Below are positions 1 through 16,074 of a DNA stretch of 64,000 nucleotides, in pieces. A program made the translations under genes and the position numbers. Source of the DNA: Sinohyriopsis cumingii (lineage: Eukaryota; Mollusca; Bivalvia; Unionida; Unionidae); NCBI GenBank assembly GCA_028554795.2, contig CM068830.1:43449337-43513336 (forward strand). The letters are read 5' to 3'. Position 1 is the first letter of the stretch. Every line of letters begins with the position of its first letter. The notes below the pieces were generated by a model, which was not told the origin of the DNA, ran no database searches, and worked only from the letters and a program-made list of their open reading frames with translations.

Positions 1-1084
1 TGAATTCAAAATTTAATTAATCAAGGTTTAAGTCATTTTGCATCTTTCAGGTCTTACCCTGTGACGTTTTCGTTTTCTAAATATTAAATTGACTTTCAAT
101 ACTGCCGTCAAAAAAGAATTTGCTTGCTTATACCTGAAGTTATTTGTTATGTACTTTACCGTTTTGGTATGTCATGCAAAATATGTCTAGTTAATGTTTT
201 TACTGATTTCATGCCATGTCTGTAAAATGGTTAAGACAATTTGTTCTAAACTGTTTCTATAGATCATGCTGACTATAAATAAATCTTATTTTATCTTCTC
301 AAAATGAATCCCCTAAATTAAATAATAGCTGCTAAAACTGGTGCTGTTCTGAAGCGCATAAGCACAAATACTAATCTAAATTTCGGATTCTTTCGTCAAT
401 CCTGAAGTCATTTGGCTGTGGTTTTCTGACACGAATTTTTTTTTTCACTCCACATATTTAACCGTACTCCATAATGATTAGTCTATCAGCTTCTAGATTT
501 TTAGCTTCTCCAAAGGTCATTCGAGAATTTATATCGGTAATATTGGTATAATTGACGTAAGACGTCTTCCAAATCACTGTCTGCTGCGAGTGAATCTCCA
601 GCACAAAAAGAAAACGCTCGCAGAAGTTAAGTAAAGCGTTCAATAAGCGTGACCTCGTATTTTAATTTATTTTGTATCACTTATTGTGAGAATGATGGAA
701 GAAAAACTTTTAGCTGGCCGGTTATCAGCGTGTAAGACCCGTTTCAATATATCTAACTTTTTTTTTAAATACAAGAAATGACGTAAACAGTGGTGCATGT
801 TTTTCAAGTTTTACGATAATTCGACCAAGTTTTAACAAATTTGGAATCTCCATCATCCGTGACTGTATCCTCGGTAACTGTACACCATAATAAATTAGGT
901 AACGTTTCAAAGTTGACAGATTGCAAAATAAGTAGGTGTTTTTTTCCTCTAAAAATAACACAAGCACATTTGTGAATTATAAAGCAATTACTAATACATG
1001 TTTTAAACATCTAGATCCCATGGGTTTTGTACAGTTTGCCAGCTTCAAAGTTTTGGTGATCAAGTCGATGGCTTTCTAAGATTA
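1..1084. other. Non-coding host DNA, nothing recognised
   Basis: AT-rich sequence with only short chance reading frames in all six frames. I see no conserved protein motif, RNA gene or clear repeat here. Confidence 0.6.
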
Positions 1085-1480
1085 TCTAATACTGACGTAT
1101 TACTTGATAGTGATGGCGTTAAACGAGTAACAAATGCTGACGTTCTTTATAGCGATGACATTATACGAAATAACCAAAATTGACGTTCTTTATAGTGATG
1201 GCGTTAGACGAGTAACCAATACTGATATTCTTTATAGTGATGGCGTTATACGACTAACCAATACAAACGTTCTTTATAGTGATTGCGTTATACAAATAAC
1301 CAATATGAACGTTCTTTATAGTTATAGCTTATCCTGAATATCAGTACGACCGTTCTCTATAGTAATGGTTTTATACGAGTAACTAGTAAGGACGTTCTTT
1401 ATAGTGATGGCTTTATACGAGTAACAAGTGACGACTTTATACGAGTAAGAGATATACAGTGTAGCCCACACGAAATTTCG
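1085..1480. repeat. Minisatellite, unit about 44 bp
   Basis: About nine diverged copies of a unit containing gacgttctttatagtgatgg followed by a gttatacgagtaaccaata-like half. Copies differ by point changes and small deletions, the last ones being shortest. The short reading frame across it is a product of the repeat and not a gene. Confidence 0.85.
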
Positions 1481-1699
1481 TTATAGTGATAGTTATACAC
1501 GAGGTGTCAGAACTTTGACGCTTGCAAAGTATGTTATAGCCTGTCACTGTTTTTTTTTTTCACTAATGTTTGTGAATTCGTCAACCTTTAACGAAGCACT
1601 GTGATTATATAACGTGCCCTTTGGACATATTAATATACCCCAAAGAAGTTTTCTCATCTGGCACAATCAAAAGGTTCTTTCATATAAAAAAAAATTGAT

Positions 1700-1960
1700 T
1701 GGGCCCCAGGTGGCCGAGTGTTCCAAAGTGCTCGTCTTTACCGATCACTGCCATCTCGTCTCTGTCCGCGTGGATTCGAGTTTCAGGCTCGGCCAATGTC
1801 GGTATATGAGAAAGCTGCTAGTAACTTCCAATGTGTCGGCGGTTCTTACTGGGGATGGTCTTATACTGGATACCATGTATCGCATACTTTATCATGTGCT
1901 CAAAATAGCTTTAAACCGAAAACAACAACAACGTATAAACTTTATGATTTCCATCGCGAA
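1700..1960 (+). repeat. tRNA-derived SINE
   Basis: The head contains a box A-like block (ggtggccgagtgttcc, near 1709-1725) and a box B-like block (gattcgagtttc, near 1772-1783) about 50 bases apart, as in an RNA polymerase III promoter of a tRNA-Leu/Ser-like gene. It is followed by a non-tRNA body ending in an A/C-rich tail (aaaacaacaacaac). The tRNA part lacks a good acceptor stem, so this is a SINE copy and not a functional tRNA gene. The family is not identified. Confidence 0.6.
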
Positions 1961-2055
1961 ACGACAGTGGTACGAATCTATTTATGATGAAATTCTCCCT
2001 TTTCTTGTTGAACTCACTAAGCATTTTCTGTTAAATGGAACATGGTTTCTTTACC

Positions 2056-2119
2056 TAAAATTTCTTGAAATATCATGGAATGCAAGAACTGAGCATAGGT
2101 GTCATTTCAAGAAATTTTA
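2056..2119. repeat. Perfect 16-bp inverted repeat (hairpin)
   Basis: taaaatttcttgaaat at 2056-2071 is exactly complementary to atttcaagaaatttta at 2104-2119, separated by a 32-base loop. It could be a MITE remnant or a chance AT-rich palindrome. Confidence 0.5.
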
Positions 2120-2639
2120 GTAACAGAACTAATTTGGGAACATAGATTTTGTATAATGTTACTTTGTCACCTTCAAAGTAAACAATCTCATATCTCCAGT
2201 ACAGAAAGCCGCGGACAGGATTTGTGGCCGCTAGGAAAACTTCTCCAGCAGGCCCCTATGAATTACAAAAAGTTGTCTTCTCTTCAGCGGTACCCCACTC
2301 TCCACGACCGTTTTGATTTTGTCCTCGTTGTCCTACTCTGTCTGAGATCCTGCCAGTACATTCAATTTTAGTGATTTTCTAGCAACACAAAATTTCCAAC
2401 GAAGAACTAAAAATGTCCACCTTCTGTGGTGGATGAGAAATTAAAATGAGGCGATACTGACTAAACGTGTTTTTCTACAGATATTACAATTACATTATAT
2501 TGGCTTATGTCTTGCAGTCAAACATTTGTCAGGTAGTTCAAAAACAAATTACAACTATTGCCAACAAACTTGATTGACGTCTTTTGTTTCATAGACTAGG
2601 TGTCCCCAGTCAAAATCATTGTATCACTAAGTCTTGTAC

Positions 2640-4180
2640 GCTACTTTATATTTTTATATGACCTTATCCTTGAATATAACCTAGTATTCGCTTATGACCT
2701 TGTCCTTGCATATGACCTAGTATTAGCATATGACCTTATCCTTGTATATGACCTGATTTTAGCATATGACCTTATCCTTGTATATGACCTAATATTAGCA
2801 TATGACCTTATCCTTGTATATGACTTGATATTAGCTTATGACCTTATCCTTGTATATGATCTAGTATTGGCATATGACCTTATCCTTGTATTTGACCTAG
2901 TATTAGCATACGACCTTATCCTGGTATATGACTTAATATTGGCATATGAAATTATCCTTGGACATGACTTGATATTAGCACATGATGGCCTTATCCTTGT
3001 ATATGACCTAGTATTATCATATGACCTTGTCCTTGCATATGACCTAGTATTAGCATATGACTATGTCCTTGTATATGACATAGAATTAGCATATGACCTT
3101 ATCCTTGTATATGACTTGATCTTAGCACATGACCGTATCCTTGCATATGACTTCATGTTAGAGTGTGACCATATCCTTGTATATGACCTAGTATTAGCAT
3201 ATGACCTTGTCCTTGTATATGACCTAGTATTAGCATATGACCTTATCCTTGTATATGACTTGATATTAGCATGTGACCTTATCCTTGTATATGACTTGAT
3301 ATTAGCATATGACCTTATCCTTGTATATGACTTGATATTAGCATATGACCTTATCCTTGTATATGATCTTGCATTGGCATATGGCTTATCCTTGTATATG
3401 ACCTAGTATGGCATATGACCTTGTCCTTGTATATGACTTGATATTAGCATATGACATTACAATAGACCTGATATTTTCATATGACCTTGTCATTGTATAT
3501 GACCTAATATTAGTATATGGCCTTATCTTTGTATATGATTTAACATATGACCTTCTATTACACCAAAAATTAGCATATGACCTTATCATTGTATATGACC
3601 TAGTATTAGTATATGACCTTATCATTGTATATGACTTGATATTTGCATATGACCTTATATTAGACATGATATTAGCATATGACCTTATCATTGGGTATGA
3701 CCTGATATTAGCATATGGCCATATCTTTGTATATGACCTGATATAAGCATATACCTTGTCCATATCGTGATACTAGCATATGACCCTATCCTTATATATG
3801 ACTTAATATTAGGAAATGATTTTATCCTTGTATATGGCTTGGCATAATCTTATCCTTGGATATGTCATTATATTTGCATATGACCTTATATTTGTGTAAG
3901 GTCTAATATTTGTATTTGTCGATATTTGTATATGATATTTTTAAATGAATATAATATTTGCTTATGATCTGGTAGTTGTAGAGAACCTGATATTTGTCTA
4001 TAACATGATATCTGCATATGATATTTTGTATATGACTTGATATAAGCATGTGATATTTGTACATGATTTGATATCTGCGTATGATACTTGTATATGACTT
4101 TATATATGCATGCTACTTGTATATGACTTGATATCTGCATATGATATTTGTAGATTACTTGATATATGCATATGAAATTC
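2640..4180. repeat. Large minisatellite, unit about 36 bp
   Basis: Dozens of copies of a unit made of two related 18-base halves, roughly tatgaccttatccttgta and tatgacctagtattagca. It is very regular from about 2640 to 3760 and decays into shorter tatgatatttgtatatgac-like copies up to about 4180. Because the unit is a multiple of three and has few stops, it stays open for 268 codons on + (2600-3406) and gives an apparent Tyr-Asp-Leu-rich protein. I take this to be an artefact of the repeat. Confidence 0.9.
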
Positions 4181-6030
4181 CATGTTGTCAAAAAACATGT
4201 TATGAACAAAGCCATCATAACATCTTCCGAGACACAATTCAATAATTTGATTAACACTAACATCCGGGCAATTTAAAGCCTTTTATTAAACTGACAATTG
4301 TTATCATACACGTGTCTCTTTTTAAACGTCTTTAACAATCGAATATAATGCATATATTTGACAGATAATGTTTTCAAAATTTCAACCACCTTTAAGAATT
4401 TTGCAGAGCATGTATCGATGTATCGTCTCGTGTCAGTGCCAAATTTGAATTGAAAGCAATGGATTTTCTCCACGATCCAATACTACACATGTTCCAAAGT
4501 ATCTATTGACGATTTGTATGTTTTGAAAATCTAATTTGACCATATTAGATGAGTTAGTGTCTTTAATTCGAGTTTTATTATTTTATTACCCGCAAGAGAT
4601 CAACAAAGTAATTATTTGTTCTTGGCGACCATTAGTAACCTAAGTGCAGTAAACCCGAAGACAAAAAGTCCCCGGGTTCTGATGCTGAAGGATGCTGGTA
4701 CTGCCACACGCAGCCATTAGGAAAAAATTTCATTAGTTCCACGCTTTTTGGCTAATTTGCTAAAACACCGTTTTAATACTTTGTTTTGGAGACGGATAGG
4801 GAAAGGGAATAAAGGCTTGTTCATACTGTTAAATGTCACACTTTGTACCAATCAAGTCATCTTTTATCTCCGTCCGCCGATGGCTCGTGGCGAAAACCAT
4901 TTAGAGACCGTCTGCCTTTAGCTAAGACAGAAACCTTTCTAATGTCTAAGATCGCACAAAAAGGAATTTTTCTGCAAATATCATCAATTTACAGCTTTTA
5001 GACGGTGTCGATCGTCACTCACTGCAATTATCAAAAAGGCTGTCGGGGATTAGGTACTATGTGAGGCCGTGAAATACAAGTAGAGGAAAATTATACGAAG
5101 AACATTTTCTTTCCCCTAGAGTCGGTTAATTTCCTGTCTTGTTGAACGTAACGAGTAATTTCCGATTCGTTGGCGATTTTTGTTGATAAAAGGCGGTTGC
5201 TTAAGTGTCGAGGTATAGGTTCAGGCTGAGATTCTGTTTTATTGCCGGTTTTGAAATCAACTTAATATTGGTAGCGTTGCCGCGGGAAACAGAATTCATG
5301 GGAAGATAACTGATGAGCATATTAGCGTACTTCGCATTCATGGGGTCTTTTTTCACAACAGGCAGATAATGATGACCGTTTCAGCATGGTGAAGAAAACA
5401 ACAGGCATGATAATTAATATTCAGGGAAAAAAAATCTAATGACGACCGACTCGCTTCTATTATTTCAATATTGTATGTATCTCGCTGCGAAATAAACAAA
5501 ACCCTTTATTGGCAGAAAGAGAATGTGGGTTTTCAACCAAAACTTCAGAGAAACCAATTATTTATGCAAATGGTAAATATCAAATGACAAATTAGTGACC
5601 GCTGATAAATTAAACGAAAGAGTTGTATGTTCTTATTGATTTTATCCTTGGTTGATGTGCAGAGGATGTCGTGAAGCGACGGGAGACTTGTGCTCAAGTT
5701 TTCAAGTATCTTTTTTATACTTTGGTAATATTAAAATCAAGATAACTGTCTAATTTGTTTTAGAGAGATGCCGTTTCTCGTCATGGTGATCTCAATTGTT
5801 TTTAAAAGACTCATCTTCAAGCATATCGATTTGCATGTTCAACATAACGTTAACAGTACTCCACTTGAATTATTTTTCTAAATTCCAAGAAAACTTAATC
5901 CGATAACACGCAGATTATCTCTATTTTCTTCGATCATTCCAACTTGAAATCATTTCATACATATTGTCCCGGGAGATTAAGAGTTAAACAAATTTTGTTT
6001 TAAACAATTCACGTCAAGCTTTCATAAAAC
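4181..6030. other. Non-coding host DNA
   Basis: No protein similarity, RNA gene or clear repeat. Short AT-rich frames only. Confidence 0.5.
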
Positions 6031-6096
6031 ACATATACATACATACATACATACATACATACATACATACATACATACATACATACATACATACAT
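6031..6096. repeat. (CATA)n microsatellite
   Basis: About 16 uninterrupted copies of acat. The same tetranucleotide recurs at five or more places in the window. Confidence 0.95.
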
Positions 6097-7142
6097 GAAA
6101 TGGAAACAAAAGGCAAAGACACATTCTAGGGCTTCAACATTTCCAGTGATGTAAGGTCAGCGGTTATTCACCGTCGACTCCAAAATTCTTTGCATGGCCA
6201 TTTAAGCAAATCATTTTTACGTACGAAATTTTTAATCTTTTTTGCAAGCGACAACTTTTTTCTCTCCAAATATTAGCGCCTTTATGACAACACTTTGATG
6301 AGAAATCTTCATCAATCTTCTTTCTTTCTCGATCATGAAAATAAATGTCAATATTCATTAGTTTGTTGAGACAAAATAAACAAAAACAACTGCCTGGCCT
6401 CTCCAGCATTAAAATAAAACTTTCAAATCTTTTTTAAAAAAATTATTTGTCGGTGCATGAATCTAAAATTTTATTAAAATTTAATTTTTGTTGTTACGGC
6501 ACCTATTATTGCATGTTTGAATTATTAAAACATGCATAAAGAAGTTGCAGAGTTACAGATTTAATTTATCCATTTTACAACTTTGATTACTTTCTTATGA
6601 CACGGTCGCAGAAATCTAAATTTGCGCTCAATCGTTATTCATATAAGCTGTCATACCATAACCAGGTTAGACATGTAGCTAGATTTTCAAGACAGCTGCT
6701 TTCATGATTGATTTAGTAATTAATCCACTGCATATTTGTGCAATTCATTATTTCCAAAATTTTATCTTTAGTTAGAACCATGTAGCCACTAGTGTGCTGA
6801 TGTGCCGTTAACTGTTACTACTTCTTCATACTTCGTCCACTTAGTCTATATTCTCCGTTTTGATCTATGTAAATTCCGTTTTCAGTTTCACTTTCATTCC
6901 ATGTTTTTGCTTTCTTCTTTTTTTATTGCTGCAGATATTACTTTCTCAAGCTGGATTTCTCCTCATGTATCAGTCGGACATCGAGTGTTTGTACGAAAGT
7001 AAATGATGTTAAGTTTGAATTTGGTCCTGTCAGAATATAAGGTAAGAAATGGCCATGGAGTGAGGTATGCTGAAGCACATTACATATTTACATTATAAGC
7101 ATTTTATTCCCTCCAATTTAATACCTAATCTTAGTTATGCAG
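6097..7142. other. Non-coding host DNA
   Basis: AT-rich, with no feature I can support. Confidence 0.5.

Positions 7143-7180
<38 letters not shown>
7143..7180. repeat. (CT)n microsatellite
   Basis: About 19 CT dinucleotides with one interruption. Confidence 0.95.
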
Positions 7181-7251
7181 ACACACAGGTAAATCTGACA
7201 AAAGTACTAATGTATTTATTGCATGTGTATCTAGAACTCATCACTGAAGTC

Positions 7252-7410
7252 AGTTGTGAAGGGGGACGATATATGGACAATGGGAATTAACATTACAAGA
7301 CCCCCTGGTACGATATACGGACAAGAAATACACGGACAAGGAATGTACAGACAAAAAGTTGGGACTATATACAGAGAAGGGAAATTTAACATAGGGGAAG
7401 AAATGATGGA
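7252..7410. repeat. Diverged minisatellite related to the 47.6-kb array
   Basis: Contains gacaatgggaattaacatta, a ccccctgg block, and gggaaatttaacataggg. These match the unit of the array at 47640-47990 (gggacaatgggaatt, ccctgggtc, aatttaacatggg). Each array lies beside a Gmr1-order retroelement, so it may be part of, or a preferred neighbour of, that family. Confidence 0.5.
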
Positions 7411-7739
7411 TACGCTAATTCATAATGAGAAAAAAGAAAATTCAGTTGCAAATGCAGCAAGAGAGAAGAAAGGAAACAAGAAATGCCGAGAGACGAAAGG
7501 GACAGGCAGAGAGAAACAGAAGAGAGGGAAATAAAATGCAAGGATAACACAAAATAAACTAGAAGAATAGAAACTGGCGAAAAACATCCGCCTCCCTTTT
7601 CACAGAAGTTCAGGTTGAGATTGTAATGTTACTAGAAATATTAGGTTAGTACCCCGTTTTGAAGACAATGAAGTAGTTAGATACTTTCCATAATTTTAGA
7701 AAATTGCTGAGAACTTCAAATGACGAACAAAAGCAATGA

Positions 7740-8335
7740 ACGTTTATATTACAAAGTGTACTTAGTGGCAGAGCTCGTGAAGTCTTTACTTCAATGTCGG
7801 TGGAACAAAGTGCTGATTATGATGTGGTTAAGGAATGCATGTTGAAGGGTCATTTGTTGGTACATGAAGTATATTGACAAAGTTTAGGAACTGTTTCAAC
7901 GGTATTGGAAAAACAATTGAAGAAGAACAACTATTTAATCGGTGGTGTTCAGCCAAGAAGGCTTATCGAGATTACAATAACCTCAGCCAGTTCATATTGG
8001 CTGAAAATTCCAGGTTCATAGAAATTTCAAAGCCTATCTTCATGAGCAAAAGGGAAAACATTTAAAAATGCTGCACGCACAGCTAATGATTATTCCTTGA
8101 CTCGCCAAGTTTCATGTGTCCTCCTCTCAGCAGTTTTGTTTGATGAAAAAGCCCATCTCAGGCTCATGCGGGTATTTCCAAATCTCAATGTGGCATATAT
8201 TTTAGAAAACAAACTTCTCCTAAGACTGATCAGAAATCCTTATCCTTTCCTATGTGCACTTTTTGTAATAATAAAGAGCACATAACTTTGGATTGCTACA
8301 GGTTGAAAACTAAGCAAGAGAATAAAGACGGAGCT
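7740..8335 (+). pseudogene. gag: gag remnant with zinc knuckle
   Basis: Around 7750-7850 the + strand can be read as a SCAN-like gag segment (leucine-rich, with VEQSADYDVVKECML at about 7800-7845), closely like the better preserved gag at 28.9-29.1 kb. Near 8250-8310 it encodes a CCHC knuckle of the form CTFCNNKEHITLDCYRL. Stops and frame changes separate these parts. The knuckle is typical of retroelement nucleocapsid and would bind RNA. Confidence 0.65.
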
Positions 8336-8559
8336 ACTCTAAATGATCCTGTGTATAGGTAACGGTTTGGTGTTCAAAAAAGAATACATTGGTTGGTAGA
8401 AACATACCACATTCTGGTTCTCTGTTGAAGAATAATGAACCATTTGATTCAAAATGTTTTATATAATTTACTTTTGATTCAACCAAGCGTATGCCTGTTA
8501 AACTGTTAAGGAGCAGGAACTTCTCGAAGTGTTTTGTTATATTGAAAATATTGAGCATG

Positions 8560-9870
8560 AAATCCCTGATTTGTATCATACTTGTGCAATTACCAGAGCT
8601 ATGACAAAACAAGCACTTGAGAATGACGTTGATAAGGAAATTATTCCTTTGGTTGACACATTAACTGGTTAGTCTTTTGATGAGGCCAACTTTGCTCATA
8701 GTATTGATCAATCTATAGAACTTTAAGACACACACCAATTTGTTATTTAATGAAAATTGTATACCTTATGAGAAATTGGAGAACACCTTGCGTAACCACT
8801 GGTGATGAATGGGTAATGAGCTAACACATTGTCATTTGGAGGTCATATCGACAAGATATTTTAGTATAGTCAATGAAATTCCATTGGCACGTCAATTAGG
8901 AGTCAACGAATCTTATCGCAAAATCTTCAATCATTTTTATTGGCCGAAAAAGTGATGTTTCTAAATACTGTAGATCTTGTCTCACTTGTTAAATGGTACA
9001 AACATCCAATCAGAAGATCCCTTTTGCTCATCTGCAACGTATTTCTGCATTTGACGAACATTTTAGCAGAATAATGGTAGAGGCCATCGGCCCCTTACCT
9101 AAGACCATACAACCAAAACTTGTTGATCATAATGTATGAGTTCACAAGATTTCCAGAGGCAATTCCCTTGATATACATTCAAACCAAAACCAGAGTAAAA
9201 GCTCTAATAATTTGTTTACACTTGTTGGCCTTCCCAAGTCTATCAGGTCTGATCAAGGGTAAAATTTTATGTCTGGAATGTTTCAAAACGTTATGCATGA
9301 ATTAGGCGTCCACCATTTTAAATCTTCTACCTATCTCCCTGAGAGGCAAGAGACTGGAAAAATTTCAACAAACTTAGAATAATATGATTTGGTTACAATG
9401 TTTCGATACAGGGAAAAATTGAGAAGGTGGGTGTTCATATTCATATTGTTTGCTGTTAGGAAATCAATTCCAGAATAATTGGCTTTAAGTCCATTTGAAC
9501 TTAATTTTGGACATACTATCTCTAGACCGTAGACGTTATTAAAAGAGAAACTTCTTTTAAATAATGCCTCCAAGATTAATCTTCGAGAATATGTTTCTGA
9601 TCTCAAATATAGGTTGCCAAAAGCTTGTCAGGTACCAAGAACTAATCTTCTTTCTGCTGAATCAAAAATGAAATGAAGGTATGACATAAACAAAAAATTA
9701 TTTTTCTGCCTGGTGATAGAGTTCTCGCTCTCCATCCCTTGCTACATAATCCTCCTTGGACTAAATACAATGTTTCTTATGAAATTCCAAAGATAATATA
9801 TGGCTTAAACTACATCAATAACATTCATATAAGGCGAAAACAGAAACAACTTTGTCATATAAATGTCATA
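8560..9870 (+). pseudogene. int: Integrase remnant (gypsy type)
   Basis: The linker before integrase reads CAITRAMTKQA at about 8588-8620. A zinc-binding region follows (HFYWPK near 8932-8946, then a C..C pair near 8970). The catalytic core is recognisable around IRSDQG (about 9240-9260), which keeps the second catalytic Asp, and LSPFELNFG (about 9485-9515). Near 9830-9860 a short RKQKQLCHINV segment resembles the end of the C-terminal domain. There are many stops, including one just after the DQG motif. Confidence 0.65.
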
Positions 9871-10289
9871 TAAATATCTATTTTCGCAGATGAAGATCAG
9901 TTAATCATTCGGTCAATTTAGTTGTATCTGTCCCACACAGTGAGGATGTGAACGATGGAATCAATATGACTGTAGTGCCTTTGGCACAACCAATCTTCAG
10001 AATGAGGAAATATTAAACAATCTGGAACGGAAACGTTCTCATCTACAAGCAAAAGAAAAGTGTTATAAATATTATATGAATATGAGCACTTGTTTTCTGA
10101 TGTTCTGACGTGGAATAGTGAAATGTATCTAGGTGTTAGAGTTTTGGATTCTATACTTGTGAAACAGCATCCTTACTGAATGAACCATCTCAATCAGGAA
10201 TGTTTGGAAAAACAAGAAAGTAAAATTTACTGGACAATCATTTTATAGACACCCCACCCCCCCAAAAAAAATATAACTGGAATTCGCCA

Positions 10290-10692
10290 CGCATTCTTGT
10301 TCCTAAATCAGATGATCCATTTCGAATGTGTACTGATTATAGCAAGTTAAGTGTCACCAATACAGATTCGTTTCCAATGCCAAGAATAGATGACTGCACT
10401 GACAAAATTAGAAATGAAAAAGATGTTAAAATGTTTGACCCGTTATAATGATTCTGGCAAATTTCACTCACAGAATAGCAAAGGAAATTTCGGCATTTAA
10501 GACTCCAAATGGACTCCACCATCATAAAGTGATTGTGTCTGGTATGAAAAAGCCTTCGTCAACATATCCAGCGTTTGATGAAGATGATAACATCTGGTCT
10601 CGATAAGTGTGACGCGTATATCGATACAATCATCATCTACAACGACACGTTTAAGATCCCTAGGAAACCATTTGGAAATTTTTTGATGACTC
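10290..10692 (+). pseudogene. Reverse transcriptase remnant, downstream of integrase
   Basis: Frames in this stretch read SPRILVPKSDDPFRMCTDYS (fingers/palm start of a gypsy RT), then GLHHHKVIVSGMKK (the GL.xYKVMPFGMKN region), then LDKCDAYIDTIIIYNDTF. The last is the catalytic Y-x-D-D box with the second Asp replaced by Thr. Its position after integrase is the basis for the Gmr1-like call. It is not functional. Confidence 0.7.
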
Positions 10693-10699
10693 GGTGATG

Positions 10700-11395
10700 C
10701 CAATCTGATAGCATAATTAAGTAAACGTTAGTTTTGCTTTGTATGTGTCACAGTTTTTTTTTTTTGACCATATTGTTTGACAAGGTCATGCTAAACCTGT
10801 GGAAGTTATCTAATAATACTTTCAAATTTGCCATAAGTAACATACGAAAATTTTAAATGATGACAATAGTTTTTTATGTTTACAACTAATCCCTTTACCG
10901 GGCATTATATCTAACTGTCAATAGTGTGACTTAATCTTTCATGTTATTATAATTTTTTGAACAACCAAGCATTTTTTTTCCTACTTTTTTTCTATACAGT
11001 TTCTGCGCTTCATGTTTATTTATCTGCACTGACATCGATCTGGAGAGATCTTTCCTGAAATATAATAGTACTTTCCATTTTTGTAGTTATTAATTGTCTC
11101 TCTGCCTTAGGTGCTCTGTTTTGTCGCAGAGCGACATTACCAATATCAGAACAGCAAGAATATAGTATACGAGTAATGAGAACTCCGCCAAAAACTTTCT
11201 CTTGTAAATATAAGAGTTTGTAAGGTATTATCATGGTTTTACAGAGTAGAGAGTAATTGAAGGTTTTAGAATTTCGAACTGGGCACTGGGTAAATTTTGT
11301 TTTGTTTGTTGTTGAAAAAGCCGGAAACATTTTTGTTTTAAATTTTGATTTGACAGACTTCCCAGTTGCTATCTACTTTTTTCATGCATGCCAGC
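10700..11395. other. Non-coding host DNA
   Basis: No recognisable gene. It could include part of the 3' LTR of the preceding element, but I could not find a matching 5' copy. Confidence 0.4.
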
Positions 11396-11440
11396 ATACG
11401 TACCTACCTACTAACCTACCTACCTACCTACCTTCATACA

Positions 11441-11469
<29 letters not shown>
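11396..11469. repeat. (CTAC)n/(CATA)n microsatellite
   Basis: A compound tetranucleotide tract, first tacc/ctac and then cata. Confidence 0.9.
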
Positions 11470-11471
<2 letters not shown>

Positions 11472-11794
11472 CCATTCAAGTGAAAAGCTGTCTGTAATCA
11501 CCATTTTACATAGTTATATGCATCACAGTTCCGTTCTGTTCGACTCGGTTTGGCTCTGTTCAGGTGTTTAGTTACATAATCATCATATTGGTTAACGTTC
11601 ATATATCAATAAATCTTAATTATTAAAGAGCACTGTCGTATTTATGTGCAAACTGTTGGCCAGACACTGAGTGCGAGAGTTGCTTTACAACTTTTTATTT
11701 AATATGCCTGTTCCCTTGGTCATATTCTAATTTTTTAAAAATGTCATTTGAGTTTATGTTGAAAGTACAGTCGTGTGTAGTACTTAATGTTCTA

Positions 11795-12245
11795 ACACAA
11801 GTTATATGAATCGTTACGTTTCTATCTAGTCTTCTAACACAAGTAGTATACATTATTCCATTTGCCCCTAATTTTCCAACACCAGTTATAGAATCGATCC
11901 AATTGATTGCTTCTAGTGTTCTACCACACGTCCAATAAATTTGTTACATTTGTATTTAGTGTTCTAACGCAAGTCATCAATCATTCCATTTGCTTCTAAT
12001 GTTCTATCACAAGTCATATAAATTGTTACGTTTGTATCTAGTGTTCTATCACACGTCATATAAATCGCTACGTTTGTATCTAGTGTTTTAACGCAAGTCA
12101 TGAATCACTCCATTTGCTAATGTTCTATCACAAGTCATATAAATCGTTACGTTTGTATCTAGTGTTCTATCACAAGTCATATAAATCGAACCATCTGCTT
12201 CTGGTGTTCTACCCCAAGTCCCGTGAATCATTCCACTTGCTTCTC
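11795..12245. repeat. Minisatellite, unit about 44 bp
   Basis: About ten diverged copies of a unit containing tctagtgttctatcacaag followed by tcatataaatcgttacgtttg. Some copies have cattccatttgcttctaatg in place of the second half, so two alternating unit types are mixed. Confidence 0.8.
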
Positions 12246-12714
12246 GAATATGAAGCTGGCACAAAGGCTACAATAAATCGTCGATCACTTTTAGATTAGA
12301 AGACTTTATCGCCATATTAGTCAACTGCAGGGTGAAAATGGACCCCGTAAGGGCACTGCATATCGATGATCAATTAACCTTCGTGATCCTAACAAAGCTA
12401 ATCCTGTCAGTTCTGAGGCAAGTAAATATGATTTGCTGTGGCGCCTGTAAATATGTCAAAGGAATATGAACCTTTCAGTGTACAAAGATGAGTCCGATTT
12501 ATTTATGGACATTTTATCGCCATCACCTGATAAGGTTCGCGAAGAACTCATGGAAATGACTTTTATATATTAATATCAAGTCTTCACAACCCTCTCTCAA
12601 TGTTTCTAACTATTAACTTCTCTTTCGAGTGAAACCGGGAATTTTCACTTTTCATACGTTTGAAAACACTTTATTGGATGTTGCAGCGAACTTTTTAAAA
12701 TGACGTGGAAGAAA

Positions 12715-15963
<3,249 letters not shown>

Positions 15964-15989
15964 TAGGGTTAGGGTTAGGGTTAGGGTTA
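15964..15989 (+). repeat. Interstitial telomeric repeat (TTAGGG)4
   Basis: Four perfect TTAGGG units followed directly by a short tandem repeat with unit gatctgaatagctgaaacca (15990-16072). This is the metazoan telomere motif in an internal position. Confidence 0.9.
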
Positions 15990-16074
15990 AGTGCTGAAAC
16001 GAGGATCTGAATAGCTGAAACCAGGCTCTGAATAGCTGACACCAGCGATCTGAATAGCTGAAAGTTAGGTATGA

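Larger units (their letters stand above)
7600..10700 (+). mobile_element. Decayed Gmr1-like Ty3/gypsy retroelement (gag, IN, RT order)
   Basis: Read left to right, the remnant holds a SCAN-like gag segment, a zinc knuckle, an integrase with its zinc-binding and core parts, and then reverse transcriptase. In ordinary Ty3/gypsy elements RT and RNase H precede integrase. Integrase-before-RT is the arrangement described for Gmr1-type elements. All parts are riddled with stops and frame changes, so it is inactive. No clear pair of LTRs could be assigned by eye. Confidence 0.7.

Noticed and set aside
1700-1790. A functional tRNA gene
   Set aside because: Box A and box B-like parts are present but the acceptor stem does not pair, and a SINE body follows.
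2640-4180. CRISPR-like array of regular repeats
   Set aside because: There are no unique spacers. It is a head-to-tail minisatellite in eukaryotic DNA.
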